33,994 bases of DNA from Roseateles toxinivorans (GCA_945898095.1 CAMDHE010000046.1:1-33994), one strand, 5' to 3'; shown: positions 16,805 through 25,635, numbered from the stretch's first letter. Program-made: numbers and translations. The notes: a model not told the origin generated them from the letters alone.

Positions 16805-18133
16805 ACGGCGCAGCCTTCGGTGCGCGGCTCTGGCGCTGGGCACCCAGCCCAAGGTCGCCCAGCGCCGCCACATCAAGAGGCCGCGAATCCATTCATCCGC
16901 CGCGTAGGCGATCCACAAGCCGGTCAAGCCCAGGCCCAGATGCACGCCGAGGAACCAGCTGCCGCCGGCCAGCACGATCAGCATCGATGCGGCGCCAGCC
17001 AGCACCGGGAAGCGCGCATCACCGGCAGCACGCAGCGCATTGATGACCACCAGATTGAAGGTGCGGCCGGGCTCCAGCAGCACCGTCAGCCACATCAGCC
17101 AACTGCCCAGCGCGATGATTTCTTCGTCCTGCGTGAACAGGCGCAGCAAAAAGGGTGCGGCCAGCGCGAACACGGTCGAAACCAGCAGGCTCATGACCAG
17201 GCCGACAGCCAATGCGCGCCGCACCAACCGATGCGCTGCATGCAGATGTCCGGCACCGATCATGTGGCCGACCATGATCTCCACCGCAAAGCCGGTCGCC
17301 AGCCCGAACAAGAGCACGCCATACATCAGCTGCGAGGCATAGGCCTGGGTCGCCAAGGCCTGCGCGCCGATCTGTCCTGCCACGGCCACGCTGACCATAT
17401 AGGCCAGCCGGTAAGCGATGTTCTCGGCTGCACCCGGCAGTCCGATATGCAGCATTGCGGCAAGTTCATTGCGAGGCAGGCGCCACCAGTCTGACCATTG
17501 CGGCCGCAGGCCCAGCCGCCAGCGCCAGAGCAGCCAATGCATGGCCAGACCGACCGCCCGGCTAAAAGTCAAGGCCAAAGCAAAGCCCGGCAAACCGGCC
17601 GAAGGCATCAAGAGCAAAGCCAGCAGCAGAGTCACCAGTTGCATCACGACGATTACCAGCAAGGTATCGCGGGTGCGCATGTGCGCCCGCATCACGCTGG
17701 CCATTGAGGCATTCCAGGCGTCGAGCAACATCGCCGGCGCCATCCATTGCAGCAAGGGCAAGGCCAGAGGCAGCACCGAATCCGGCGCGTTCATCGCCCG
17801 CAACAAAGGCCCGGCCGCCAGCAGCGCCAGCAAAGCAGCGCTGCCGCCAAGCCAGCTGCTGGCCCCCAGCGACGCACGCGCCACTGCATCGGCCTGATCA
17901 CGCCGCCCGCCGCCCAGGCTCTGCGTCACCACCACGCTGATGCCGGCGCCGATCAAACGGAACAAGATGAACAGCGTGGCCGAGACATGATTGGCCAGGG
18001 CAAATGCGCCACCGCTGGCATCCGACAATCTCGCCGCCAACACGGTTCCGACAACGCCGATGCCGATGCCCAGCAACAGTTCAATGAACAAGGGCCAGGC
18101 GAGCGCAAACAAGCGCGGACGACTGGTCGGCAT
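16793..18133 (-). CDS. MATE-family multidrug/metabolite exporter
   Basis: Inner-membrane cation-coupled antiporter of 446 residues with about 12 membrane segments in two similar halves. Family hallmarks are the first helix LFALAWPLFIELLLGIGIGVVG, AFALANHV with an adjacent membrane turn, VVTQSLGGG in the first half, and the second-half counterpart GFAVEIMVGHMIGAG. The start is ATG 18133. The stop lies inside the last codons of feoB on the other strand, so no space is left for a dedicated terminator. It lies 17 bp downstream of the peptidase gene and is probably co-transcribed with it. The substrate is unknown. Confidence 0.9.
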   Translation of the reverse strand: MPTSRPRLFALAWPLFIELLLGIGIGVVGTVLAARLSDASGGAFALANHVSATLFILFRLIGAGISVVVTQSLGGGRRDQADAVARASLGASSWLGGSAALLALLAAGPLLRAMNAPDSVLPLALPLLQWMAPAMLLDAWNASMASVMRAHMRTRDTLLVIVVMQLVTLLLALLLMPSAGLPGFALALTFSRAVGLAMHWLLWRWRLGLRPQWSDWWRLPRNELAAMLHIGLPGAAENIAYRLAYMVSVAVAGQIGAQALATQAYASQLMYGVLLFGLATGFAVEIMVGHMIGAGHLHAAHRLVRRALAVGLVMSLLVSTVFALAAPFLLRLFTQDEEIIALGSWLMWLTVLLEPGRTFNLVVINALRAAGDARFPVLAGAASMLIVLAGGSWFLGVHLGLGLTGLWIAYAADEWIRGLLMWRRWATLGWVPSARAAHRRLRRSAQ

Positions 18134-18150
18134 CGAGCGGATGATCAGGC

Positions 18151-20214
18151 TCAGACCGGCAGCAGTCCGCGGCCGCGCAGCATCGGTTCGACTTGCGCAT
18201 CACGGCCGCGAAAGTCGCGGAATGCTGCCCCGGGCTCGACGCTGTTGCCGCTGGAGTAAATGCAGCGCAGCAACCTGGCGGCCACATCCGCATCGAATGG
18301 GCTGCCCGCCTCGACAAAAGCGTCATAAGCATCGCAGTCGAGCACCTCGGCCCACATATAAACGTAATAGCCCGCCGCATAGCCGCTGCTCGAGAACAGA
18401 TGCTGGAAATGCGTCATCCGGTGGTTCATGCCGATCGCTGCGGGTAAGCCGTAAGCAGCCATCGTGGCGGCTTCGAACTCGACCACGGCCGGGCCGGTTT
18501 CGCTGTCGAGTGAATGGGCTGCCATATCGACCAGCGCGCTGGCCGTATAACGCACCGTCTCATAGCCCTGGTTGAACAACTCGGCAGCCTTGAGCTTGGC
18601 CAGCATCGCATCGGGAATTGGCGCACCGGTCAGGACATGGCGGGCATGCTTCTTCAGCAATTCGGGCTCGCTCATCCAATGCTCGAAGATCTGCGAAGGC
18701 AGCTCAACGAAATCGCGCAGAACCTGGGTGCCCGAGAGGCGCTGGAACTCGACATTCGACAGCAGACCATGCAGGCCATGGCCAAACTCGTGGAACAGCG
18801 TGCGCACCTCGTCGAAACCGAGCAAGGTCGCCTGGCCCGGCGCGGCCTTGGAGAAATTGTTGTTGTTCAGAATCACCGGCAGGCTGATGCCGCCGTTGCG
18901 GGACTGCCAGCGCAGCGCATTCATCCAGGCCCCGCTGCGTTTGGGCATGCGGGCGAAGTTGTCGTGCAGGAAGATGCCGCGCAGTTGGCCCTCCGCATTG
19001 CGGACTTCGTAGACCTTGACATCCGGGTGATAGGCAGCCACCTCGGGCTGGGCAACGAAGTTCAGGCCGAACAAGCGCTGCGCGCAATCGAACAAGGCTG
19101 CAACCATCGCGTCAAGCGAGAAATAGGGTTTGACCAGGGCATCATCGAGGTCGTAGCGCGCCAGCCGTACTTTTTCGGCGTAATAGCGCCAGTCCCAGGC
19201 CTCGAGCGTGAAGCTGTGGCCCAACTGATCCATCACCGCCTGCAACTCGGCTTGCTCATTGGCGGCTGCCGCCTTGGCGGGTTCCCAGACGCGTCCGAGC
19301 AAGCCCAGCACCGCCTCGCGCGAACCGGCCATGGTGTCGGCCAGCGCATAGTCGGCAAAGCAGCCATGGCCATGCAGCCTGGCCTGCAGATGACGCAAGC
19401 TCAGGATCTCCTGGGCGATGGCCTGGTTGTCGCTGACGCCCGCGCTCTCGCCACGACTGGTCCAGGCGCGCCAGGCCTGCTCGCGCAGATCGCGGCGCTC
19501 GCTGAAGGTCAAGAAGGGCAGGATCGATGCGCGCGACAAGGTGATCAGATGGACATCCATGCCGCTGTCCGAGGTGACTCCACGGTCTTGCGCGGCCTGC
19601 CGCGCATTGGCGCGCATCTCATCGGGCAGACCCGCCAGGTCAGCCTCGCCGCGCAGCAGCAGTTGATAGCCGTTTTCATCCGCCAGCACATTCTGCGCAA
19701 AGCTGGTGTTCAGCTTGGCCAGCTTGGCCATCACCTCGGCATAGCTGGCCTGCTCGGCCGCGCCGAGCTTGGCGCCGGCACGGACAAAGTCCAAGTGCAC
19801 GCGCTCGAGCAGTCGCAGGGCCTCGGGCGTCAGGTCCAGCGCCTGGCGCTGCTGATGCAGCGAGTCGATGCGCTGGAACAGCGGACTATGCATATAAACG
19901 GCGCTGCGATGCGCGGCCAAAGGTCCGGCCAGTTCACGCTGCACCGCCTGCAACTGCGGCGATGTGGCCGAGGCGGTCAAGGTGTAGAACAAATGCTCGA
20001 GCCGGCCGGCCAAAGCGCCGCTGCAGTCGAAAGCCGCCAGCGTGTTGTCGAAAGTCGGCGCTGCAGCCTGCCCGGCAATGACATCAAGTTCGGCCAAATG
20101 CCCCGCCATTGCCACAGCGAAAGCAGGGGCAAAATGGCCGGCTTCGATCTGCGCAAATGGCGGCAGGCCATAGGGGCCATTCCAGTCTTGCAGCAGCGGG
20201 TTGTTTGAGTTCAT
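18151..20214 (-). CDS. dcp: M3-family metallopeptidase, Dcp-type peptidyl-dipeptidase
   Basis: Zinc peptidase that removes dipeptides from the C-terminus of short peptides. The 687-residue length is close to E. coli Dcp (about 680). The zinc motif LFHEFGHGLHGLL (HEFGH at residues 475-479) is followed by LSGTQVLRDFVELPSQIFEHW. In that segment the RDFVE-PSQ-EHW pattern is Dcp-like rather than PrlC/OpdA-like, which supports Dcp. The C-terminal YVYMWAEVLDCDAYDAF segment with the substrate tyrosine region is present. There is no signal peptide, so it is cytoplasmic. ATG 20214 was chosen because the N-terminus MNSNNPLLQDWNGPYGLPPF is family-like; the further upstream frame runs into a repeat element. 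The promoter should lie in the 59 bp between the start and that repeat. Confidence 0.88.
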   Translation of the reverse strand: MNSNNPLLQDWNGPYGLPPFAQIEAGHFAPAFAVAMAGHLAELDVIAGQAAAPTFDNTLAAFDCSGALAGRLEHLFYTLTASATSPQLQAVQRELAGPLAAHRSAVYMHSPLFQRIDSLHQQRQALDLTPEALRLLERVHLDFVRAGAKLGAAEQASYAEVMAKLAKLNTSFAQNVLADENGYQLLLRGEADLAGLPDEMRANARQAAQDRGVTSDSGMDVHLITLSRASILPFLTFSERRDLREQAWRAWTSRGESAGVSDNQAIAQEILSLRHLQARLHGHGCFADYALADTMAGSREAVLGLLGRVWEPAKAAAANEQAELQAVMDQLGHSFTLEAWDWRYYAEKVRLARYDLDDALVKPYFSLDAMVAALFDCAQRLFGLNFVAQPEVAAYHPDVKVYEVRNAEGQLRGIFLHDNFARMPKRSGAWMNALRWQSRNGGISLPVILNNNNFSKAAPGQATLLGFDEVRTLFHEFGHGLHGLLSNVEFQRLSGTQVLRDFVELPSQIFEHWMSEPELLKKHARHVLTGAPIPDAMLAKLKAAELFNQGYETVRYTASALVDMAAHSLDSETGPAVVEFEAATMAAYGLPAAIGMNHRMTHFQHLFSSSGYAAGYYVYMWAEVLDCDAYDAFVEAGSPFDADVAARLLRCIYSSGNSVEPGAAFRDFRGRDAQVEPMLRGRGLLPV

Positions 20215-20273
20215 GGATGTCAATGCCTTTGCGGCCGGATCGGCCCTGCGATAAAAATGGCGCCGACCGTTGA

Positions 20274-20435
20274 GGATGCTCGGCATAACCCAACGCGGAT
20301 ATGTGCAGTGCGGACCGGGATGGGATGCAAGGCGCATTTTGCGGCCAATAGCGCGTGCTATTGGCACGAAATGCAACGCCGCAGACCGCCCGGGGCCGCG
20401 CTAGCACCAGCCGTGAGGGGTCATGCAGAGCATCC
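20274..20435 (+). repeat. 162-bp palindromic repeat (MITE-like), copy 1
   Basis: The element begins GGATGCTCGGCATAAC and ends with the near inverse (GTCATGCAGAGCATCC). In its middle, at 20345-20364, is the perfect-stem palindrome CCAATAGCGCGTGCTATTGG. The whole unit can fold into a long imperfect hairpin. Two further 162-bp copies occur at 25963 and 26294. The four bases TTGA flank it on both sides (20270-20273 and 20436-20439), a possible target-site duplication. It fills most of the 284-bp gap between dcp and the gene ending at 20499. Reading frames inside it are by-products of the repeat. Confidence 0.9.
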
Positions 20436-20498
20436 TTGAAGGTGGCGCCAGTAGAGACCGATCAGCCCATGCGGGTCAATCGGCGGTCAAAACAGGTT

Positions 20499-21164
20499 TT
20501 ACTTAGCCGCTGCGGCACGTTCCTTCTTGAGGGCGATTTCGTCGGCTTCGTCGTAAGCCTTGTTGCCGCAATCGGCTTTCCAGGCATCGAGGCTGTCGAG
20601 GTAGGACTCGGCGCGGGCGTCAAGCGTCTTGTTTTTCAGGTTGTGCTCCGCGACCCGGGCGTCGAAGGCCTTGCTGTCGGCTAGGTAGACATCTTTCTTC
20701 TTGTTGTGCTCATCGATGCGCGGGTCCATCGCCGCTGCACGGGCCTGGTATTCGTCCTGGAACTTCTTGATCTCATCCTTGTCGAGCTTTTCCTTGGCCA
20801 CTCGCGCCTTGACCTCCTCGCCGAACTTGATGATGTCTTCGCGATCCTGCTTCATCTTGGCCAGATTGGTCGTCAGCAATTCGCCTCGGGCGGCCAACTC
20901 ATTTTTCAGGTTCAGCAGATCCTTGCGATCCTCGGCCTGGGCCGCTTGGGCGAGCTTGATCGCCTCGGCTTCAACACGGTCGGCGTCCTGGCGCAAGAAG
21001 CAGGCGCGCAGTTGGTCGCGCGTCATCAACGGCGCTTTGGGCTTGTCGACCACCGGACGGCTGACCTTGTTGTTCTTCGGGTCGACTTTGACCGCCGGGT
21101 TGGTGGACTGTGCGAACACTGGCAGGATGGCCGCAGCAAAGAGGGTAATCAGCAGTCGTTTCAT
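20499..21164 (-). CDS. Secreted coiled-coil protein of unknown function
   Basis: A 221-residue protein with a signal peptide (MKRLLITLFAAAILPVFA, cleavage about residue 18). A charged, lysine/glutamate/alanine-rich body follows, predicted to be largely helical and coiled-coil (about residues 60-185). Only two cysteines remain in the mature part: Cys55 in MTRDQLRACF and Cys199 in WKADCGNKAYDEADE. They lie at opposite ends of the helical region and could form one disulfide. The tail ends in a lysine/alanine-rich segment. I do not recognise a named family, though a Betaproteobacteria-conserved family of this layout is my impression. It is transcribed alone, towards the repeat element. A periplasmic location is inferred. 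Confidence 0.75.
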   Translation of the reverse strand: MKRLLITLFAAAILPVFAQSTNPAVKVDPKNNKVSRPVVDKPKAPLMTRDQLRACFLRQDADRVEAEAIKLAQAAQAEDRKDLLNLKNELAARGELLTTNLAKMKQDREDIIKFGEEVKARVAKEKLDKDEIKKFQDEYQARAAAMDPRIDEHNKKKDVYLADSKAFDARVAEHNLKNKTLDARAESYLDSLDAWKADCGNKAYDEADEIALKKERAAAAK

Positions 21165-21251
21165 GGCAATAAATTAAGTTTGTGTCATGCGTCCTCGGCA
21201 GACGCAAAAAGCCAGATCATGCCACGCCGCCGGGCGGCGCGACATCGGGGT

Positions 21252-21524
21252 TCAGCCGAGGCTTTTCAGCAGCAACTCGGTTACCAATCCGTTGATGCCA
21301 CCGGCATGCTCAGCCGCTTGCAGTCGCAGGCGCTGGGTCAACTCGGACGGCAGCTTGCAGGCAAAAGGCACCAGTCCGGCCGCTGAATCAATACGCCGCT
21401 GTTCCTTGCGGTCGGGCATCTGGCCCGAACCCTGACCGAAACGATCCGGCTTGGCCGCACCCCGCATCTGGCCATCAAGCTTCAGGCCGGCAAGGCGGTC
21501 AAGGTCGGTTCTTTTCATGTTCAT
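21252..21524 (-). CDS. Small protein, possibly ribbon-helix-helix-like, unknown function
   Basis: A 90-residue protein from ATG 21524 (alternative ATG 21518). The first half is polar and looks disordered. The second half, LVPFACKLPSELTQRLRLQA followed by GINGLVTELLLKSLG, has the strand-helix-helix look of small ribbon-helix-helix or antitoxin-like proteins. There is no toxin gene beside it. A DNA-binding role is only a suggestion from the pattern. The 116-bp gap to divergent yaeQ would contain both promoters. I see no convincing operator there, but an 11-base match to the repeat terminus lies at 21568. Confidence 0.6.
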   Translation of the reverse strand: MNMKRTDLDRLAGLKLDGQMRGAAKPDRFGQGSGQMPDRKEQRRIDSAAGLVPFACKLPSELTQRLRLQAAEHAGGINGLVTELLLKSLG

Positions 21525-21567
21525 GGCAGCTGTCGGTTGTTGTTTGAATCGGTTGATTGTCCCCCAG

Positions 21568-21578
21568 GGATGCTCTGC
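21568..21578 (+). repeat. Solitary 11-base match to the repeat terminus
   Basis: GGATGCTCTGC in the 21525-21640 intergenic gap is identical to the first 11 bases of the terminal inverted repeats of the elements at 25963 and 26294. Nothing else of the 162-bp element is visible nearby. It may be a decayed end or a chance match. Confidence 0.2.
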
Positions 21579-21640
21579 CGGCTAACGTTGCTCAAGCGGG
21601 CTGATAATCCAAGGCTTTGCGCGCTGAACCAGGAGCCGCC

Positions 21641-22201
21641 ATGGCCATCAAAGCCACCATCCACAAAGCCCAGCTGCAAATCGCCGACATGGATCGCCAT
21701 GTTTATGGCGAGCACAACCTGACCATCGCGCGCCAGCCGTCCGAGACCGATGAACGGATGATGATCCGCATCCTGGCTTTTGCCTTGAATGCACCAGCCG
21801 ACGAATTGCAGGGACGACTTGAGCTGAGCAAGGGCTTGTCCGATGTCGACGAACCCGAGTTGTGGCAACGCGACCTCAGGGGTGACATCCTGCATTGGAT
21901 CGATCTGGGCCAGCCCGATGATCGGCGCCTGCTCAAAGCCCATGGTCGCGCCGGCCGCGTCAGCGTTTACAGCTATACCTACAGCACACCGATCTGGTGG
22001 GCCTCGGTCGAAGCCAAGCTGGCGCGCGCCCAGCGCCTGAGCGTCTGGCAGATTCCGGCCGAACAATCACTAGCGCTGGCCGCTTTTGCCCAGCGCAGCA
22101 TGCAGCTACAGGTAACGGTGCAGGACGGTGGCATCTATGTCTCGACGGCCAAGGATTCGCTCGAAATCACCCCCCATGCCTTGAAACTGGCGCAAGCATG
22201 A
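21641..22201 (+). CDS. yaeQ: YaeQ family protein
   Basis: A 186-residue protein of the YaeQ family, whose structures show a PD-(D/E)XK nuclease-like fold; the biological role is not established. Recognisable segments are MAIKATIHKAQLQIADMDRH at the N-terminus, LTIARQPSETDERMMIRILA, GLSDVDEPELWQRDL and HWIDLGQPDDRRLLKAHGRA, where the acidic cluster and Lys are the nuclease-like residues. ATG 21641 has a good ribosome-binding site (AGGAG) five bases upstream. The stop overlaps the next gene's start (ATGA), so yaeQ and the peptidase are coupled. Confidence 0.93.
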   Translation: MAIKATIHKAQLQIADMDRHVYGEHNLTIARQPSETDERMMIRILAFALNAPADELQGRLELSKGLSDVDEPELWQRDLRGDILHWIDLGQPDDRRLLKAHGRAGRVSVYSYTYSTPIWWASVEAKLARAQRLSVWQIPAEQSLALAAFAQRSMQLQVTVQDGGIYVSTAKDSLEITPHALKLAQA

Positions 22202-24309
22202 CCTGCCTGCGCCGCCTTGCCACCTATTGCGCCCTCGGCGCCGCAATTTGCTTGCCCCTCATGACCATGGCTGAAGATACCGACCCCTATCAATGGCTCG
22301 AAGAAGTGCAGGGAGAACGCGCGCTGGACTGGGTACGCCAGCGCAACGCGGTTTCTCTGCAAGCTCTGCAATCGCGGCCCGAATATCCGGCGCTGCGGCA
22401 ACAACTGCTGGAAGTCCTCAACAGCAGCGATCGAATCCCGCAGATCCGTCGCTTCGGCCCCTGGTTCTACAACCTCTGGCAGGACGAGCAGCACCCGCGT
22501 GGCCTGTGGCGCCGCGCCAGCCTGGCCGAATATCAAACGGCCAAGCCGCAATGGCAAACCGTCATCGACCTCGATGCCCTGGGAGCCGCCGAGAAAGAGA
22601 ACTGGGTCTTTGCCGGCGCCAACTGCCTGGGGCCTGCCTATCGGTTCTGCCTGCTGTCGCTGTCGCGCGGCGGCGCCGATGCCCATGTAGTACGTGAGTT
22701 CGACCTGCAGACGCTGAGCTTTGTCGATGGCGGCTTCCAACTGCCCGAAGCCAAGAGCGAGGTCGAATGGATCGACGCCGACCATGTCTATGTCGGCAGC
22801 GATTTCGGCCCTGGCTCATTGACCGATTCGGGCTATCCCCGCGTCATCAAGCGCTGGCAGCGCGGCAAGCCGCTGGCTGCGGCCCGCATTGTTTTCGAAG
22901 GCGAGCGCAAGGATGTGGCGGTGTCGGTGCAGGTCGACCGCACGCCGGGCTTCGAGCGCACCAGATTCAGCCGTTCGCTCGACTTCTACAACCAGGCCAG
23001 CTTCCTGCTGCAAGGTGAACAACTGGTCAAGCTCGAGTTGCCCAGCGACATGCAGGAACAGTTCTGGGGCGCCAGGCTGCTGCTGCAACCACGCAGCGAT
23101 TGGCGGGTCGATGGCCGCAGCTATGCCGCCGGCTCGCTGCTGCTGGCCGATGCGGCCGCCTTCCTGCAGGGTCAGCGCAAGTTCCAAGTCCTGTTCAGCC
23201 CGACGGCAACGCGTTCTCTGGCCGGTTACACGCTGACCCGCGACCAGGTGATCCTCAATATCAGCGACCAGGTCGCCAGCCGCTTGGAGGAGTGGGATCT
23301 AGCCGGCGCCAGCCCGCAGCATCGCAAGATCGCGGCACCCTTCCCCGGCACCTTGAGCCTGGCCGGGCTGCATGACAGCGAACTACCGGCGGACGATCTC
23401 GCCGATCGCTACCTGGTCAACTATGCCGATTTCCTGACGCCCGACACGCTTTATCTGGCACGCGCTGGCAACGATCAGCGCAGCGCCCTGAAGAGCCGTG
23501 AGCCCAAGTTCGACGCCCAGGGCATGCGCGCCGAACAGCACTTCGCCCGAAGCCCGGACGGCACCCAAGTGCCCTACTTCGTTGTCTGGCCGGCTGGGGC
23601 CAAACTCGACGGCAAGAACCCGACCTTGCTCTATGGCTACGGCGGTTTCGAGCTCTCGATGCAGCCCTGGTATTCGGGCGGCTTCGGCCGTGCCTGGTAT
23701 GGCCGCGGCGGCGTGCTGGTGCTGGCCAATATCCGCGGCGGCGGCGAGTTCGGCCCGAACTGGCATCAGGCGGCGGTCAAGGCCGACAAGCAGCGCAGCT
23801 ACGACGACTTCATCGCAGTCGCCGAAGACCTGATCGCGCGGAAAATTACCACGCCGCGCCATCTGGGCATCATGGGCGGCAGCAACGGCGGACTGCTGGT
23901 CGGAGCGACTTTCGTGCAGCGGCCCGAGCTGTTCAACGCCGTGGTCTGTCAGGTGCCCTTGCTCGACATGCAGCGCTACCACCGCTTGCTCGCAGGCGCT
24001 TCATGGATGGCCGAATATGGCGATCCTGACCAGGCCGATGAATGGTCCTTCATCTCCAAATACAGCCCCTACCAGAACGTCAAAGCCGGGGTGAAATACC
24101 CGAAACCGCTGTTCACCACCTCGACCCGCGACGACCGCGTGCATCCCGGCCATGCGCGCAAGATGGCAGCGAAGATGCTGGCCCAGGGGCATGAGCTGCT
24201 CTATTACGAGAACATCGAAGGCGGGCATGGCGGCGCTGCCGACAATGCCCAGCGCGCCACCTTGCAGGCGCTGGAATACAGCTACCTCTGGCAGCAACTG
24301 GGGCGTTGA
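22198..24309 (+). CDS. Prolyl oligopeptidase family (S9A) serine peptidase, exported
   Basis: A 703-residue protein with a signal peptide (MTCLRRLATYCALGAAICLP, cleavage near MTMA, about residue 25), a beta-propeller region and a C-terminal alpha/beta-hydrolase domain. The catalytic serine lies in GGSNGGLLVG (Ser562), the acid in TRDDRVHPGH (Asp645/646) and the histidine in EGGHGG (His677). YGYGGFELS and NIRGGGEFG are typical S9A strands. It probably cleaves short peptides after proline in the periplasm. The true start, ATG 22198, overlaps yaeQ; the frame runs further upstream only inside yaeQ. Substrate preference, and whether it acts on proline-containing peptides, are inferred from the family. 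Confidence 0.92.
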   Translation: MTCLRRLATYCALGAAICLPLMTMAEDTDPYQWLEEVQGERALDWVRQRNAVSLQALQSRPEYPALRQQLLEVLNSSDRIPQIRRFGPWFYNLWQDEQHPRGLWRRASLAEYQTAKPQWQTVIDLDALGAAEKENWVFAGANCLGPAYRFCLLSLSRGGADAHVVREFDLQTLSFVDGGFQLPEAKSEVEWIDADHVYVGSDFGPGSLTDSGYPRVIKRWQRGKPLAAARIVFEGERKDVAVSVQVDRTPGFERTRFSRSLDFYNQASFLLQGEQLVKLELPSDMQEQFWGARLLLQPRSDWRVDGRSYAAGSLLLADAAAFLQGQRKFQVLFSPTATRSLAGYTLTRDQVILNISDQVASRLEEWDLAGASPQHRKIAAPFPGTLSLAGLHDSELPADDLADRYLVNYADFLTPDTLYLARAGNDQRSALKSREPKFDAQGMRAEQHFARSPDGTQVPYFVVWPAGAKLDGKNPTLLYGYGGFELSMQPWYSGGFGRAWYGRGGVLVLANIRGGGEFGPNWHQAAVKADKQRSYDDFIAVAEDLIARKITTPRHLGIMGGSNGGLLVGATFVQRPELFNAVVCQVPLLDMQRYHRLLAGASWMAEYGDPDQADEWSFISKYSPYQNVKAGVKYPKPLFTTSTRDDRVHPGHARKMAAKMLAQGHELLYYENIEGGHGGAADNAQRATLQALEYSYLWQQLGR

Positions 24310-24314
24310 ATCAG

Positions 24315-25172
24315 ATGACAAAGATGCTTGAAATCCACCACGACAAGGCAAGTTGCCGCTTCAGCGCCGAAGTCGATGGTCATGGCCTTGAACTCGACTA
24401 TGTCCGGCATGGCGAACAGCTGATCTTCAGCCATACCGGCACCGCGCCGGAGTTGCAAGGCCGTGGCCTGGCCGGCAAGCTGGTCGAACATGGCTTGCGC
24501 TGGGCTGCACCGTTGGGCCTGCAAGTCGTGCCGCAATGCAGCTACGTCGCCATCTGGATGCAGCGCCATCCGCGCTGGCAGCGGCTGCAGCTCTTGCCGG
24601 CGGTCCAGCAGGTGCTGAACTTCTGGTTCGACCCGATCGGCGGCACGCAGGATTTGCAAGCGCGCAGCCAATGGTTCAGCAAGAACGATGCAGTCGATGA
24701 GGAAATTCGCCAGCGCTTCGGCCATCTGATCGAGGCTGCGCTGGAAGGCGGTCTGGCCGACTGGACGGCGCAGCCTCTCGGCCGGCTGGCCAGAATCCTG
24801 CTGCTCGACCAGTTCACCCGCAATGCCTTTCGCGGTCAGGCCCAGGCCTTTGCCGGCGATGCGCTGGCGCTGGCCGATGCGCTGACCCTGCTCGACAGCG
24901 GGCAGGATCAGGCGCTCGAACCGATGCAGCGCTGGTTTTTGCTGATGCCGCTCGAACATGCCGAAGACCTGGCAATGCAACAACGTTCAGTGACTGAATT
25001 CGAACGCCTTGCCGGCATTGAGCCCAAGCTCGCCGACGCCTTGGCCTATGAAAAACGCCACCTCGAGGTGATCGCGCGGTTTGGCCGCTTCCCGCACCGC
25101 AATGCTAGTTTGCAGCGAAAGTCGAGCGCCGAGGAGTTGGCTTACTTGAACCAACCTGGCTCGGGCTTTTAA
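24315..25172 (+). CDS. Fusion of YjdJ-like GNAT acetyltransferase and DUF924 domain
   Basis: A 285-residue protein joining two domains that I know mainly as separate proteins. Residues 1-90 form a small GNAT-type acetyltransferase (COG2388 type) with HTGTAPELQGRGLAGKLVEHGL as the acetyl-CoA-binding segment and VVPQCSYVAIWMQRHPRW as its conserved end. Residues from about 98 match DUF924: VLNFWFDPIGG, WFSKNDAVDEEIRQRFG and LARILLLDQFTRNAFRGQ. Candidate starts are TTG 24306, ATG 24315 and ATG 24324; the ATGs are preferred as they give MLEIHHD-type starts. It is coupled to the S9 peptidase gene upstream. The join is continuous with no frameshift visible. Function of the fusion is unknown. Confidence 0.85.
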   Translation: MTKMLEIHHDKASCRFSAEVDGHGLELDYVRHGEQLIFSHTGTAPELQGRGLAGKLVEHGLRWAAPLGLQVVPQCSYVAIWMQRHPRWQRLQLLPAVQQVLNFWFDPIGGTQDLQARSQWFSKNDAVDEEIRQRFGHLIEAALEGGLADWTAQPLGRLARILLLDQFTRNAFRGQAQAFAGDALALADALTLLDSGQDQALEPMQRWFLLMPLEHAEDLAMQQRSVTEFERLAGIEPKLADALAYEKRHLEVIARFGRFPHRNASLQRKSSAEELAYLNQPGSGF

Positions 25173-25191
25173 ATCGGTGGCCGCGCTGCGG

Positions 25192-25635
25192 CTACTCGAT
25201 TGTGATGATCTGGTTCAACATCGCGCAGGCTTTCGCGAAGTCCGCATCAGCCAATTTCCCCTGCGAATGCGGCTTGGCACCCCGAGCCCGCCAGTCGAAC
25301 GACTTGGGCTGATGGCACAACACATAACTGATCTTGCCAACCTTTCTGCCACTGGCAGCACCGATCGCCAAAGCGAAGGGATTGGTGGCGTTGTACGCAG
25401 CCGTTGTCATTGGCAAGCCGATGATGAGGCCGGTGCGGGCATTGAACGCGATCGGCGACAACACCAGCATCGGGTGCAGATCGCGCATTTCCCCGCCCGC
25501 CTGAGGATTGCAATCGATCCAGATCACCTCTTGTCGTTCTGGCACCCATGCCCCGCCTGTCAGCGGCGGCGCGGATTTGGACTTCGCACGGACGCTGGTA
25601 CGACGCACGGTGGATGGCGCCCTGCCGGTCACCAT
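25192..25635 (-). CDS. MazF/PemK-family toxin
   Basis: A 147-residue probable endoribonuclease toxin. The family core is clear: VPERQEVIWIDCNPQAGGEM, MLVLSPIAFNARTGLIIGLP, MTTAAYNATNPF, YVLCHQPKSFDWRARGAK. By eye, Thr77 aligns with catalytic Thr52 of E. coli MazF, while the position of Arg29 is His54 (LHP instead of HRP). Arg51 lies nearby. It has about 25 extra basic, proline-rich N-terminal residues compared with E. coli MazF. ATG 25635 overlaps the antitoxin stop by seven bases, as usual for such pairs. It converges with the GNAT-DUF924 gene 19 bp away. Toxicity is inferred. Confidence 0.88.
   Translation of the reverse strand: MVTGRAPSTVRRTSVRAKSKSAPPLTGGAWVPERQEVIWIDCNPQAGGEMRDLHPMLVLSPIAFNARTGLIIGLPMTTAAYNATNPFALAIGAASGRKVGKISYVLCHQPKSFDWRARGAKPHSQGKLADADFAKACAMLNQIITIE

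Noticed and set aside
18514-20208. 564-residue open frame on the plus strand
   Set aside because: It is antisense to the M3 peptidase, which has an intact zinc motif and a normal length.
20084-20407. Similar short proteins (MLARPRAVCGVAF... type) near 20084-20407, 25908-26234 and 26322-26540
   Set aside because: Their similarity comes from the 162-bp repeat itself; starts and ends differ between copies and there is no ribosome-binding site, so they are not genes.
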